A stretch of DNA of 64,000 bases, taken from contig NZ_BBQM01000004.1 of NCBI RefSeq assembly GCF_000876015.1, positions 62,001 through 126,000 on the forward strand. The letters are read 5' to 3'. The notes below the pieces were generated by a model. That model saw only the letters and a list, made by a program, of their open reading frames with translations, searched no databases and was not told the origin of the DNA. The stretch is from Cupriavidus basilensis. GTDB lineage: Bacteria > Pseudomonadota > Gammaproteobacteria > Burkholderiales > Burkholderiaceae. Made by a program: the position numbers and the translations under genes. Below, piece after piece: positions 49,664-58,372 of the stretch (the first letter of the stretch is position 1; every line of letters starts with the position of its first letter).

Positions 49664-50638
49664 ATGCTGCAGAAGTTCATGGCTTCGATGGTCGTGCTGA
49701 GCGCCGCGGTATTCGCCACGTCGGCCGTGGCCGAGCCCACCTATCCCGACAAGCCGATCCGGCTCATCGTCCCGCAGCCGCCCGGAGGCGCCAACGACAA
49801 CCTCGCGCGCATCGTGGGCGACAAGCTCTCGCTCACGATCAGGCAGCCGGTGGTGGTGGACAATCGCCCCGGCGCGGGCATCACGGTCGGCACCTCCATC
49901 GCGGCCAAGTCCCCGGCCGACGGCTACACCATGCTGATGGTCAATTCCATCATGTTCTCGGCCAGCCCCAGCCTCTACAAGGGCATTCCCTATGATCCGG
50001 TGAGCGACTTCATGCCCGTCGCCAGCCTGGGCGTCGGCTCCTACGCGCTGGTGGTCGCCGACAAATTCCCGGCGCAGAACTTCGCCGAATTCATCAAGCT
50101 CATGAAGGCGGACCCGGGCAAGTACAACTATTCCTCCTCCGGCATCGGCAGCACGCCGCACCTGATCACGGAGATGCTCAAGCGGGCCGCCGGCTTCGAG
50201 GCCACGCACGTTCCCTACAAGGGGGGCGGCCCCTCCGTCGTCGGGCTGCTGGGCGGCGAAGTGGCCTTCACCGTCGAGAGCACGTCGACGATCGAGCCCC
50301 ACGTCCGCGCCGGCAAGCTGCGCGTGCTGGCCGTGACCAGCGGGCAGCGCCTGGCGCAGTATCCCAATGTCCCCACCGTGGCCGAGACCGGCATCCCCGG
50401 GTTCGAGGTGACGGCGCTCTACAGCCTTGCCGTGCCCAAGGGGACACCCAGGGCCGCCGTGGACAAGCTGGGCACGGAGGTCGCGCGCATCGTGGCGTCG
50501 CCGGAGGTCGGGCGCGCCTTCGACAAGCAGGGCGTGCAGGCGGTGAATCTTCCCGCCGAGCAGGTCCAGGCGCGCATCCGTTCCGAGGTCGACAACTGGT
50601 CCAGGATCGTCAAGGAAGCGAAAATCAAGGCCGAGTAG
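49664..50638 (+). CDS. Bug-type tripartite tricarboxylate transporter receptor
   Basis: A 324-residue periplasmic receptor with a signal peptide (cleavage near SAVA/EP), KPIRLIVPQPPGGANDNLAR, YNYSSSGIGSTPHLITEMLK and HVPYKGGGPSVVGLLGG. It is the second Bug protein of the block, similar in outline to the one encoded at 43599. AAAGGAGA precedes the ATG. Its ligand is probably a carboxylate that the CoA-transferase encoded next door activates. Confidence 0.95.
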   Translation: MLQKFMASMVVLSAAVFATSAVAEPTYPDKPIRLIVPQPPGGANDNLARIVGDKLSLTIRQPVVVDNRPGAGITVGTSIAAKSPADGYTMLMVNSIMFSASPSLYKGIPYDPVSDFMPVASLGVGSYALVVADKFPAQNFAEFIKLMKADPGKYNYSSSGIGSTPHLITEMLKRAAGFEATHVPYKGGGPSVVGLLGGEVAFTVESTSTIEPHVRAGKLRVLAVTSGQRLAQYPNVPTVAETGIPGFEVTALYSLAVPKGTPRAAVDKLGTEVARIVASPEVGRAFDKQGVQAVNLPAEQVQARIRSEVDNWSRIVKEAKIKAE

Positions 50639-50668
50639 ATCGGGCCCATCCCAAGGAGAGAGAAAACC

Positions 50669-51826
50669 ATGCAGAAGACAGACAAGCCGCTGAGCGGTGT
50701 ACGGGTGCTCGATTTCACCCGCTTTTTCGCCGGGCCCTACTGTGCCCAGTTGCTCGGGGACCTGGGCGCGGACGTGGTCAAGGTGGAGTCCCCCGGCGGC
50801 GGCGATCCGCTGCGCGAGCAAGGGCCGCCGTACTTCAAGGACAACGGCATCACCTGGTACGCGACCAACCGCAACAAGCGCTCCATCGTGCTCGACCTGC
50901 GCAGCGACGAGGGCCGGCAGACCGCGCGCGCGCTGTGCCTCAAGGCCGATGTCGTGCTGGAGAACTTCCGTCCCGACGTCATGGGACGGATGGGCCTGGA
51001 CTACGAGACGCTCGCGGCCGCGTCGCCGCGGCTGGTCTATGCGTCGATATCCGGGTTCGGCGCCGACGGCCCGGACGCCGCGCTCGGCGCGTTCGACCTG
51101 ACCATCCAGGGGGTGGGGGGGTACATGAGCATCACCGGCTCCCGCGAGGGGGCGCCGGTCAAGCTCGGCACGTCCGCGTTCGACATGCTGGCGGGGATGA
51201 ACTGCCAGACGGCGATCGTCGCCGCCCTGCTGCAGCGCGAGCGCACCGGCCGGGGGCAGCACGTCATGACCAGCCTGCTGGAAAGCGAGGTCGCCTTCCT
51301 CGCCAACGCCGCGCTCGAGTACCTGATGACCGGGGAGGAGCCCCGCAAGTGGGGTTCCGAACACGCGCAGCAGGTGCCCTACAAAGCGTTCGAGACGCGC
51401 GACGGCTGGGCCGTGATCGGCGCGGGCTTCCAGAATTTCTTCGAATCGTTCGTGAAGATCCTGGGCCGCCCGGAACTGCTGCGGGACGAACGCTACGGCA
51501 CGATGCCGGCCCGCGTGGTGCACCGCGACGAGCTCTATGCCACGCTCGACGAGGAAGTGCGCAAGTGGGCCACCGACGACATCCTCGCCCGGCTGGAGGA
51601 AGCCGGCGTGCCCTGCGCGCCGGTAAACAGCATGAGCCAGGTCTTCGCCAACCGGCAGGTGCGCCACCGGGGCATGCAGCTGACCCTGCGCCACCCGCGC
51701 TATGGCGAGGTCCCCACGCTCGGCCCGGCGGTGCGCTACAGCGGCTTCGACATCACCGAAGGCTGGACGGCGCCCCCCGAAGTGGGCGAGCACAACGAAG
51801 ACGTCATGCGGCAATGGCTCGGCTAG
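50669..51826 (+). CDS. class III CoA-transferase
   Basis: A 385-residue CaiB/BaiF-family enzyme (VRVLDFTRFFAGPYCAQLLG, TNRNKRSIVLDLRS), catalytic Asp172 in TSAFDMLAGMNC, and AQQVPYKAFETRDGWAVIGA. It closely resembles the Glu-variant protein encoded at 45426 in the C-terminal half, suggesting a recent common origin. It lies 30 bases after the Bug gene. Confidence 0.94.
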   Translation: MQKTDKPLSGVRVLDFTRFFAGPYCAQLLGDLGADVVKVESPGGGDPLREQGPPYFKDNGITWYATNRNKRSIVLDLRSDEGRQTARALCLKADVVLENFRPDVMGRMGLDYETLAAASPRLVYASISGFGADGPDAALGAFDLTIQGVGGYMSITGSREGAPVKLGTSAFDMLAGMNCQTAIVAALLQRERTGRGQHVMTSLLESEVAFLANAALEYLMTGEEPRKWGSEHAQQVPYKAFETRDGWAVIGAGFQNFFESFVKILGRPELLRDERYGTMPARVVHRDELYATLDEEVRKWATDDILARLEEAGVPCAPVNSMSQVFANRQVRHRGMQLTLRHPRYGEVPTLGPAVRYSGFDITEGWTAPPEVGEHNEDVMRQWLG

Positions 51827-51993
51827 GCGCGGCGCGGCCCTCCCGGGGCTGAAGCCGTGCCCGCCGCCGCGGCCCTGCCTGGTCCCGGGCGGGCCGGGGC
51901 GCCGGCGCCGCGCGCTGGTGCTACCATGCGCGCAGCTTGCCGGCCCGGGCATGGCGCGCGGGCGGCCAAACACGTCTTTGCAGGAGAGTCCGG

Positions 51994-52188
51994 ATGGATC
52001 CCACCGTAGTGATCAGTACCTTCGAGCGCATCGCCACCGACGAAACGGTCGAGCTTTCGGTCGACGACGCCGTGGCGGGACTGGCCGCGCTGCTGGCCAG
52101 CGAGCCGTTCACGGACGCGGCGCGCGCCCTGCTCGAGAAAGTGGGCGCCACGTTGTACCGGGTCGGGCTGGACGGCTACGAAGACTGA
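51994..52188 (+). CDS. small hypothetical protein
   Basis: A 64-residue acidic, probably helical protein (STFERIATDETVELSVDDAV). AGGAGAG before ATG 51994 supports translation. No motif is recognised. Confidence 0.65.
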   Translation: MDPTVVISTFERIATDETVELSVDDAVAGLAALLASEPFTDAARALLEKVGATLYRVGLDGYED

Positions 52189-52270
52189 GCGCGCGGGGGC
52201 CGGGCGCCCGGCAAAAGGGTCTCGCCCCGGTCCTTTTTGCGCCGCGCGGCAGACTTTTTTCGCAGCTTCG

Positions 52271-52299
52271 TTGACACCATCCCCGCCGGCCTGTATAAA
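52271..52299 (+). promoter_or_regulatory. sigma-70 promoter of the cold-shock gene
   Basis: TTGACA (52271-52276), a 17-base spacer and TATAAA (52294-52299), close to the ideal sigma-70 form. It would start a leader of about 145 bases before the CspA ATG, as in cold-shock genes with a structured 5' UTR. Confidence 0.85.
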
Positions 52300-52449
52300 C
52301 GCTGATGCAGGTCTTTCAAGCGGTTACTCCGATGTTATGGATCGTCCCCTCCAAGCGGCGATTCAATTGCTCCATGTTCCTTCCTTGATCGTCGTGCCTG
52401 GTGAGCATCAGGCTCATTCAGAACTTTTAAGGTTTAAAGGATATCCAGC

Positions 52450-52653
52450 ATGGAAACCGGTACCGTCAAGTGGTTCAATGATTCCAAGGGCTTCGGCTTC
52501 ATCACCCCGGACGCAGGCGGCAACGACCTGTTCGCGCACTTCTCCGAAATCCAGGGCAGCGGCTTCAAGTCCCTGCAGGAAGGCCAGAAGGTGCGTTACG
52601 TCGCCGGCGTGGGCCAGAAGGGCCCGGCAGCGACCAAGATCGAACCGATCTGA
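52450..52653 (+). CDS. CspA-family cold-shock protein
   Basis: A 67-residue cold-shock domain with RNP1 KGFGFITP and RNP2-like [10 protein letters not shown], a nucleic acid-binding RNA chaperone. It has a strong sigma-70 promoter, a long leader and an intrinsic terminator, so it is a single-gene unit. Confidence 0.96.
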   Translation: METGTVKWFNDSKGFGFITPDAGGNDLFAHFSEIQGSGFKSLQEGQKVRYVAGVGQKGPAATKIEPI

Positions 52654-52690
52654 TCGCCGCAGCTTCACCCAGCTTCACCGCTGAAAAAAA

Positions 52691-52713
52691 CCCCGCCAGG
52701 CGGGGTTTTTTTT
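52691..52713 (+). terminator. intrinsic terminator of the cold-shock gene
   Basis: CCCCGC-CAG-GCGGGG stem followed by eight T residues, 38 bases after the stop. A run of A before the stem makes it partly bidirectional. Confidence 0.92.
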
Positions 52714-52804
52714 ATGGCTGCGACGCTCGCCGCCGCCGCAAATAAAAGGCAGGCCGCGCGGGCGATAGGAGTAGAGTGGGGAGCATCGAACCGCGGAGCG
52801 CATC

Positions 52805-53089
52805 ATGGATACCAACCCGATTGCTAGCTACAAGGGGTACGACCTGTACCCGCTCGTCTACAAGCATGCGGTGGTGCGCAACTGGCCCGAGCGCAGGCCC
52901 GACCGGACCTTCGACGCTGCCGTGGTGATCTGCCGCGAGGGCGGCGAGCCCAGCGGCGGACAGGCCCGCACGTTCCGCCTCGACAGCACCCAGTGGGACA
53001 ATGTCGGCGCCGCGCGCCGCGGCGTGCTGCGCTATGCCGAGGACATCATCAACGGCGCGGTTCCCGGGCAGTCCGTGGTATCGCTCTGA
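52805..53089 (+). CDS. small hypothetical protein
   Basis: A 94-residue soluble protein (DTNPIASYKGYDLYPLVYKH, then FDAAVVICREGGEP). Short conserved-looking beta strands, no catalytic motif recognised. The ribosome site GGAG is followed by the ATG at 52805. Confidence 0.7.
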   Translation: MDTNPIASYKGYDLYPLVYKHAVVRNWPERRPDRTFDAAVVICREGGEPSGGQARTFRLDSTQWDNVGAARRGVLRYAEDIINGAVPGQSVVSL

Positions 53090-53231
53090 CACCGGCGCGG
53101 GGCCGCCGCGCGGGCCGCGGCGATCCCCGGTAACATGGCCGGACCCCCGCAGCGCGGGACGGTCCGCGCCGGCGGCCTGTCCGGCTGTCAAATCCGGCCG
53201 CGCGCGCCGCGGCCTTGCGAGCGCACACACC

Positions 53232-53609
53232 ATGAGCAAGGTTGCCGCACCGTCGAACTTCCTGTGTACCCTGCCGGGCGAGGGCAAGGGCATCGCCTAT
53301 CACGTCGCCGTCAGCTTCGTCGACGCCAGCCGCCCGAACGGCGTGCGCTTCACCAGCTTCGTCGGCGAAGGCCGGCGCTCGTTCGGCGTGCAGGCCAGCG
53401 ATGACACGGCGCTGGCCGGCGACGTCGCCGGCAGCTCCGAGGCGCTTTGCCGCCTGGCCATCGGCCAGGCCATCCGCGACAACCTCTACGACAAGAGCGG
53501 CGAGGGCGACTACGTGCTCGACCCGCAGGCGCAGCCGTGGGACGGCGAACTGCGCCCGGTCGGCTCGCGCGCCGCCGCGGGCGTGCCGCGCATGCGCTTC
53601 CCCAGCTAG
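53232..53609 (+). CDS. hypothetical protein
   Basis: A 125-residue soluble protein starting MSKVAAPSNFLCTLPGEGKG. Beta-rich N-terminal half and helical centre (GSSEALCRLAIGQAIRDNLY). Not recognised. Confidence 0.65.
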   Translation: MSKVAAPSNFLCTLPGEGKGIAYHVAVSFVDASRPNGVRFTSFVGEGRRSFGVQASDDTALAGDVAGSSEALCRLAIGQAIRDNLYDKSGEGDYVLDPQAQPWDGELRPVGSRAAAGVPRMRFPS

Positions 53610-53614
53610 CCGGA

Positions 53615-53857
53615 CTACTTGCCCTCGTCGGGCACGTTGTAGGTCTGCTGCAGCGATGCGGTGAAGGGCCGGATCTTGTCGAGGCAGGCCTTGCCGTTCT
53701 CGCCTTCCATCGTGGAGAGGGCCCAGTTGCAGCCATCGGCATCGGGCGCATGCCAGACCACGTCGCCGAAGCAGGTGCCGGCGCATTCCGCGTGTTTCTG
53801 CTGCTCGGCGCGGATCATCGCGCGCAGTTCCGCCTTGTGCTTGATCTGTCTGGCCAT
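53615..53857 (-). CDS. small hypothetical protein
   Basis: An 80-residue basic protein (MARQIKHKAELRAMIRAEQQ) with cysteines in CAGTCFGD, GCNWALS and KACLDK. The stop converges with the preceding plus-strand gene, six bases apart. Function unknown; metal or disulfide binding is possible. Confidence 0.65.
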   Translation of the reverse strand: MARQIKHKAELRAMIRAEQQKHAECAGTCFGDVVWHAPDADGCNWALSTMEGENGKACLDKIRPFTASLQQTYNVPDEGK

Positions 53858-54047
53858 CGTTGTCTCCCGTGCCGGCGTTTTCCGGGCAGCATACGCCGTT
53901 TGCCGGCGAGGGTGTGCGATTTGTTTGGCGCGCGCGGCAGTGTGGCGGGCCGCGCAAAATCCCACGGTGGACGCGCGCGTTAGCGCCTATGCTGGCAGCA
54001 GGAGCGCGCCGCCGGCGGCGCGCCCGACACGTCGGGAGGGGGACCAA

Positions 54048-54281
54048 ATGCGGCGAGACATGTCTTTCGCGGACCGCGTTCTGACGGCGCTGCGGGCCGA
54101 CAGCCAGGCCATGCTGAGCGATCTCCAGCTGGCCAAGGCGCTTGGCAACGTCGAGGCATCCAAGCTCGGCCACCACCTGCTGTTGCTGCAGGACGCGGGG
54201 CTGGTGGCCAAGACGGCCACGTCCGGATGGCGCCTGACCTGGGCCGGGCACGACCGCGCGGAGGCGCGCAGCAACGCCTAG
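54048..54281 (+). CDS. small winged-helix-like hypothetical protein
   Basis: A 77-residue protein (SFADRVLTALRADSQAMLSD, then NVEASKLGHHLLLLQDAGLV, WRLTWAGHD) reading like a winged-helix DNA-binding domain ending in WAG. A strong GGGAGGGGGA ribosome site precedes the ATG. The target is unknown. Confidence 0.65.
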   Translation: MRRDMSFADRVLTALRADSQAMLSDLQLAKALGNVEASKLGHHLLLLQDAGLVAKTATSGWRLTWAGHDRAEARSNA

Positions 54282-54302
54282 CGCGGCTGCGCGCCGCCCA
54301 CG

Positions 54303-55805
54303 TCATTCTTCCTGGAACGCTTCCTCGCGCTTGGCCTTGATCGACGGCAGCGCCACGATGCACACCAGCACGGCCGCCGCGATCAGCAGGCCCAGCGACA
54401 GCGGGCGCGTGACGAACACGGTGAACGCGCCGCGCGACAGCAGCAGCGCGCGGCGGAAGTTCTCTTCCATCATCGGTCCCAGCACGAAGCCCAGCAGCAG
54501 CGGCGCCGGCTCGCACTTGAGCTTGATGAACAGGTAGCCGATCACGCCGAAGGCCGCCGCGGTGAACACGTCGAAGGTCTGGTTGTTGACCGAGTACACG
54601 CCGATGCAGCAGAACGTCAGGATGGCCGGATACAGGTAGCGGTAGGGCACCTGCAGCAGCTTGACCCAGATGCCGATCAGCGGCAGGTTCAGGATGATGA
54701 GCATGAAGTTGCCGATCCACATCGAGGCGATCAGGCCCCAGAACAGCGCGGGGTTGCTGGTCATGACCTGCGGGCCCGGCTGGATGTTGTGGATGGTCAT
54801 GGCGCCCACCATCAGCGCCATCACGGCGTTGGGCGGGATGCCCAGCGTCAGCAGCGGGATGAAGGAAGTCTGCGCGGCGGCGTTGTTGGCCGACTCGGGG
54901 CCGGCCACGCCTTCGATGGCGCCCTTGCCGAATTCGCTCGAATACTTCGAGGTCTTCTTTTCCAGCGAGTAGGCCGCGAACGAGGCCAGCGCCGCGCCGC
55001 CGCCGGGCAGGATGCCCAGCACCGAGCCCAGCGCGGTGCCGCGCAATACCGCCGGGATCATGCGGCGGAAATCGGCGCGGCTCGGCCACAGGTTGGTGAC
55101 GTGGTCGGTGAAGGTCTCGCGGTTTTCCTTCTGCTCGAGGTTGGCGATGATCTCCGCGAAGCCGAACATGCCCATCGCCAGCGCGACGAAGTCCACGCCG
55201 TCGGTGAGTTCGGGTACGTCGAACGAGAAGCGCGCGGCGCCGGAGTTGACGTCGGTGCCGACCAGCCCCAGCAGCAGCCCCAGCACGATCATCGACACCG
55301 CCTTGGGCAGCGAGCCCGAGGCCAGCACCACGGCGCCGATCAGGCCCAGCACCATCAGCGAGAAGTATTCGGCGGGGCCGAACTTGAAGGCCAGCTCCGA
55401 CAGCGGCGTGGCGAACGCGGCCAGGATCAGCGTCGACACGCAGCCGGCGAAGAACGAGCCGAGTCCGGCGGTGGCCAGCGCCACCCCCGCCCGCCCGCGC
55501 CGCGCCATCTGGTAGCCGTCGATGGTGGTCACCACCGAGGACGACTCGCCGGGCAGGTTGACCAGGATGGCGGTGGTGGAGCCGCCGTACTGCGCGCCGT
55601 AGTAGATGCCGGCGAGCATGATGAGCGCGGCCACCGGCGGCAGCGTGTAGGTCACCGGCAGCAGCATGGCGATGGTGGCCAGCGGGCCGATGCCCGGCAG
55701 CACGCCGATCAGCGTGCCGAGCACGCAGCCGAGGAAGCAGTAGCCCACGTTCTGCAGCGTCAGGGCCGTGGAAAACCCGAGGCCCAGATGTTCGATCAGA
55801 TCCAT
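54303..55805 (-). CDS. tctA: TctA, tripartite tricarboxylate transporter large membrane subunit
   Basis: A 500-residue protein with about 11-12 predicted membrane spans and the TctA signatures GVLPGIGPLATIAMLLP and GIYYGAQYGGSTTAILVNLP, plus GILPGGGAALASF. TctA forms the Na+-driven carboxylate permease with TctB and a Bug receptor. Neither tctB nor a receptor gene is adjacent, so it is an isolated subunit that may use the Bug proteins encoded at 43.6 and 49.7 kb. Confidence 0.96.
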   Translation of the reverse strand: MDLIEHLGLGFSTALTLQNVGYCFLGCVLGTLIGVLPGIGPLATIAMLLPVTYTLPPVAALIMLAGIYYGAQYGGSTTAILVNLPGESSSVVTTIDGYQMARRGRAGVALATAGLGSFFAGCVSTLILAAFATPLSELAFKFGPAEYFSLMVLGLIGAVVLASGSLPKAVSMIVLGLLLGLVGTDVNSGAARFSFDVPELTDGVDFVALAMGMFGFAEIIANLEQKENRETFTDHVTNLWPSRADFRRMIPAVLRGTALGSVLGILPGGGAALASFAAYSLEKKTSKYSSEFGKGAIEGVAGPESANNAAAQTSFIPLLTLGIPPNAVMALMVGAMTIHNIQPGPQVMTSNPALFWGLIASMWIGNFMLIILNLPLIGIWVKLLQVPYRYLYPAILTFCCIGVYSVNNQTFDVFTAAAFGVIGYLFIKLKCEPAPLLLGFVLGPMMEENFRRALLLSRGAFTVFVTRPLSLGLLIAAAVLVCIVALPSIKAKREEAFQEE

Positions 55806-55902
55806 GACGCCGTCTCCCGGCCTGCATTGTGTGGTGCCACGAGATCGTCCTCGACAGCAGGCGTGCGCAGGTTGCGCGCCTCGGTGGCTCACCAATCACA
55901 CT

Positions 55903-55926
55903 AGGCGGATGTGCTTTCATCCGCCT
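55903..55926. repeat. inverted repeat in the tctA-hisN divergent gap
   Basis: AGGCGGATG (55903-55911) and CATCCGCCT (55918-55926) form a perfect nine-base stem with a six-base loop. It lies about 100 bases upstream of the tctA ATG. It may be an operator or a short terminator. Confidence 0.6.
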
Positions 55927-56097
55927 TTCAGCGGGGCCGCTCGCGGGTATTCACCGATGCGCCGCGGCTGGCGCGGCCCGCCCGGCGCCAACGCGTCGGG
56001 GCGGCCTTCGCGCGCGGCGCCGGCGTGCCGGCCGCGGCCCGCTACAATGCCGGATTGCCGGCCGCGCGCCGCTTCCACTTCGCCACAGGACGCCCCC

Positions 56098-56889
56098 ATG
56101 CCGCTGAGCGCCGAGCAGTTGACCGAATACATGGATTTCGCCGCCAGCCTCGCGCAGGCGGCCGGTGCCGCCAGCCTGCCGTATTTCCGCAGCGCGCCCG
56201 CGGTGGAGGACAAGGGCGGCCGGCGCTTCGATCCCGTCACCGAGGCGGACAAGGCCGCCGAGCACGCCATGCGCGCGCTGATCCGGGCGCGCTATCCGCA
56301 GCACGGCATCCTCGGCGAGGAAGAGGGGCGCGTGGCCGGCAGCTCGCCGCTGACCTGGGTGCTCGACCCGATCGACGGCACGCGCGCGTTCATCACCGGG
56401 CTGCCGCTGTGGGGCACGCTGATCGCGCTCAACGACGGCCAGCGCCCGGTGCTGGGCGTGATGGACCAGCCCTACACGCGCGAGCGCTTCAGCGGCGACG
56501 GCCGCGGCGCGTGGCTCAACGGCCAGCCGCTGCGCACGCGCGCCTGCGCGGAGCTCGCGCAGGCCAAGGTGATGTGCACCACGCCCGAGATGTTCGACGA
56601 CGAGGCCCAGTTCGCGGCCTTCCGGCGCGTGGCCGATGCCGCGCGCATGCAGCGCTACGGCGGCGACTGCTATGCCTATTGCATGGTCGCCGCCGGCCAC
56701 GTCGACGCGGTGGTCGAGGCCGGCCTCAAGCCGTATGACGTGCAGGCGCTGATTCCCATCGTGCAGGGCGCCGGCGGCGTGATGACGAGCTGGAGCGGCG
56801 GCGATGCGCAGCACGGCGGCACCGTGGTGGCCTGCGGCGACGCGCGCCTGCACGGCCAGATCCTGGCGCTGCTCAACGCGCCGGCGTAG
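56098..56889 (+). CDS. hisN: inositol monophosphatase-family phosphatase, probably histidinol-phosphatase HisN
   Basis: A 263-residue enzyme with metal site LGEEEGRV, WVLDPIDGTRAFITGLPLWG and C-terminal GLKPYDVQALIPIVQGAGG. The DPIDGTRAFI-GLPLWGT form is the HisN type, which converts histidinol phosphate to histidinol; other substrates are possible. ATG 56098 chosen from MPLSAEQL; the frame extends upstream without support. Confidence 0.85.
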   Translation: MPLSAEQLTEYMDFAASLAQAAGAASLPYFRSAPAVEDKGGRRFDPVTEADKAAEHAMRALIRARYPQHGILGEEEGRVAGSSPLTWVLDPIDGTRAFITGLPLWGTLIALNDGQRPVLGVMDQPYTRERFSGDGRGAWLNGQPLRTRACAELAQAKVMCTTPEMFDDEAQFAAFRRVADAARMQRYGGDCYAYCMVAAGHVDAVVEAGLKPYDVQALIPIVQGAGGVMTSWSGGDAQHGGTVVACGDARLHGQILALLNAPA

Positions 56890-56947
56890 GCGCGCGCCGC
56901 GCCTGCCCCGCGGCGGGTGTCGCGGCAGGCCGTCACGGCCGGATCAC

Positions 56948-56984
56948 GGTCCGCAGGAAGAGTATGATGCGGACCTCTTTTTTT
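56948..56984 (+). terminator. terminator-like hairpin between hisN and Hsp70-like gene
   Basis: GGTCCGC (56948-56954) and GCGGACC (56969-56975) with a 14-base loop, then TCTTTTTTT. The T-run fits an intrinsic terminator, though the loop is long. Confidence 0.65.
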
Positions 56985-57008
56985 GCAGCACGGGAAGAAA
57001 CCAGAAAC

Positions 57009-58262
57009 ATGACGTCAAACGCATGCGGCCTCGATTTCGGCACCTCCAATTCCACGGTGGGCTGGGTCCGTCCGGGCCACGCCACGCTGTTGCCGCTGGA
57101 AGACGACAAGCTGACGCTGCCGTCGGTGATCTTTTTCCATGCGGAAGACCCGCTGGTCAGCTACGGCCGCGCCGCGCTCGGCGACTATCTGGCCGGCTAC
57201 GAAGGCCGGCTGATGCGCTCGCTCAAGAGCCTGCTGGGCACCTCGATGATGGAAGACAGCACCGAGGTGATGGGGCAGGCCATGCCGTTCCGCAAGCTGC
57301 TCGCCCATTTCATCGGCGAGCTCAAGCAGCGCGCCGAGCGCGCCGCCGGCGCGCGCTTCGAGCGGGTCGTGCTGGGCCGCCCGGTGTTCTTCATCGACGA
57401 GGACGAGCAGGCCGACCGGCTCGCCGAGCAGACCCTGCGCGAGATCGCCGCCGACGCCGGCTTCAGGGACATCGAGTTCCAGTTCGAGCCGATCGCCGCG
57501 GCGTTCGACTACGAAGCCACCATCGGCCGCGAGGAGCTGGTGCTGGTGGCCGACATCGGCGGCGGCACCTCCGACTTCTCGCTGGTGCGCCTGTCGCCCG
57601 AGCGCGCCGGCAAGGCCGACCGGCGCGGCGACATCCTCGCCAACGGCGGCGTGCACATCGGCGGCACCGATTTCGACAAGAGCCTGAGCCTGGCCAGCGT
57701 GATGCCGTTCCTCGGCCTGGGCAGCGAGCTGCGCAACGGCAAGGCGATGCCGTCCGGCCAGTACTTCGACCTGGCGAGCTGGCACACCATCAACCAGGTG
57801 TACACGCGCAAGGCGTGGTCGCACGTGATGGACAACTACCGCGACGCCGCCGACACGGTCAAGCTCGACCGCCTGATCAGCCTCATCAAGCAGCGCGCCG
57901 GCCACTGGCTGGCGATCCAGGTGGAAGCGGCCAAGATCGCGCTGTCCGCCGAGCCGCATGCCGAACTCGACCTGGGCCGCATCGCGCCGGGCGAGACCAT
58001 GACCATCGGCCGCGCCGACTTCGACCGCGCCATCGGCAAGCTGGTCGGCAAGACCGAGCAGACCGTGCAGGTGCTGCTGCGCGACGCCGGCGTGCGGGCC
58101 GGCGACATCGACACCGTGCTGTTTACCGGCGGCTCGAGCAGCGTGCCGCTGCTGCGCGAGCGGCTGTCCGACCTGATCCCGGGCGCGCAGCGCATCGAGG
58201 GCGATCTGTTCGGCGGCATCGGCTCGGGGCTGGCGCTGGACGCGCGCCGCAAGTTCGGCTGA
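57009..58262 (+). CDS. Hsp70-like ATPase (YegD type)
   Basis: A 417-residue Hsp70-fold protein with the ATPase motifs ACGLDFGTSNSTVGWV, LVADIGGGTSDFSL and VLFTGGSSSVPLLRE. The substrate-binding domain of DnaK is missing, as in YegD. The client is unknown. It ends before a GC-rich perfect inverted repeat. Confidence 0.93.
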   Translation: MTSNACGLDFGTSNSTVGWVRPGHATLLPLEDDKLTLPSVIFFHAEDPLVSYGRAALGDYLAGYEGRLMRSLKSLLGTSMMEDSTEVMGQAMPFRKLLAHFIGELKQRAERAAGARFERVVLGRPVFFIDEDEQADRLAEQTLREIAADAGFRDIEFQFEPIAAAFDYEATIGREELVLVADIGGGTSDFSLVRLSPERAGKADRRGDILANGGVHIGGTDFDKSLSLASVMPFLGLGSELRNGKAMPSGQYFDLASWHTINQVYTRKAWSHVMDNYRDAADTVKLDRLISLIKQRAGHWLAIQVEAAKIALSAEPHAELDLGRIAPGETMTIGRADFDRAIGKLVGKTEQTVQVLLRDAGVRAGDIDTVLFTGGSSSVPLLRERLSDLIPGAQRIEGDLFGGIGSGLALDARRKFG

Positions 58263-58295
58263 GGGCCGGGCCGCGCGGAAAAAGCGCGGCGCGGC

Positions 58296-58328
58296 GCATG
58301 GCGGCGGGGCCTCTCCCCGCCGCCATGC
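58296..58328. repeat. perfect 14-base inverted repeat before zntB-like gene
   Basis: GCATGGCGGCGGGG and CCCCGCCGCCATGC with a five-base loop, just after the Hsp70-like gene. No T-run follows. It may act as a weak terminator or mRNA-stability hairpin. Confidence 0.75.
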
Positions 58329-58372
58329 CGTCATGCTAATGTGCCGTTTTCGCGCAATCGAAGAGGCAACAC

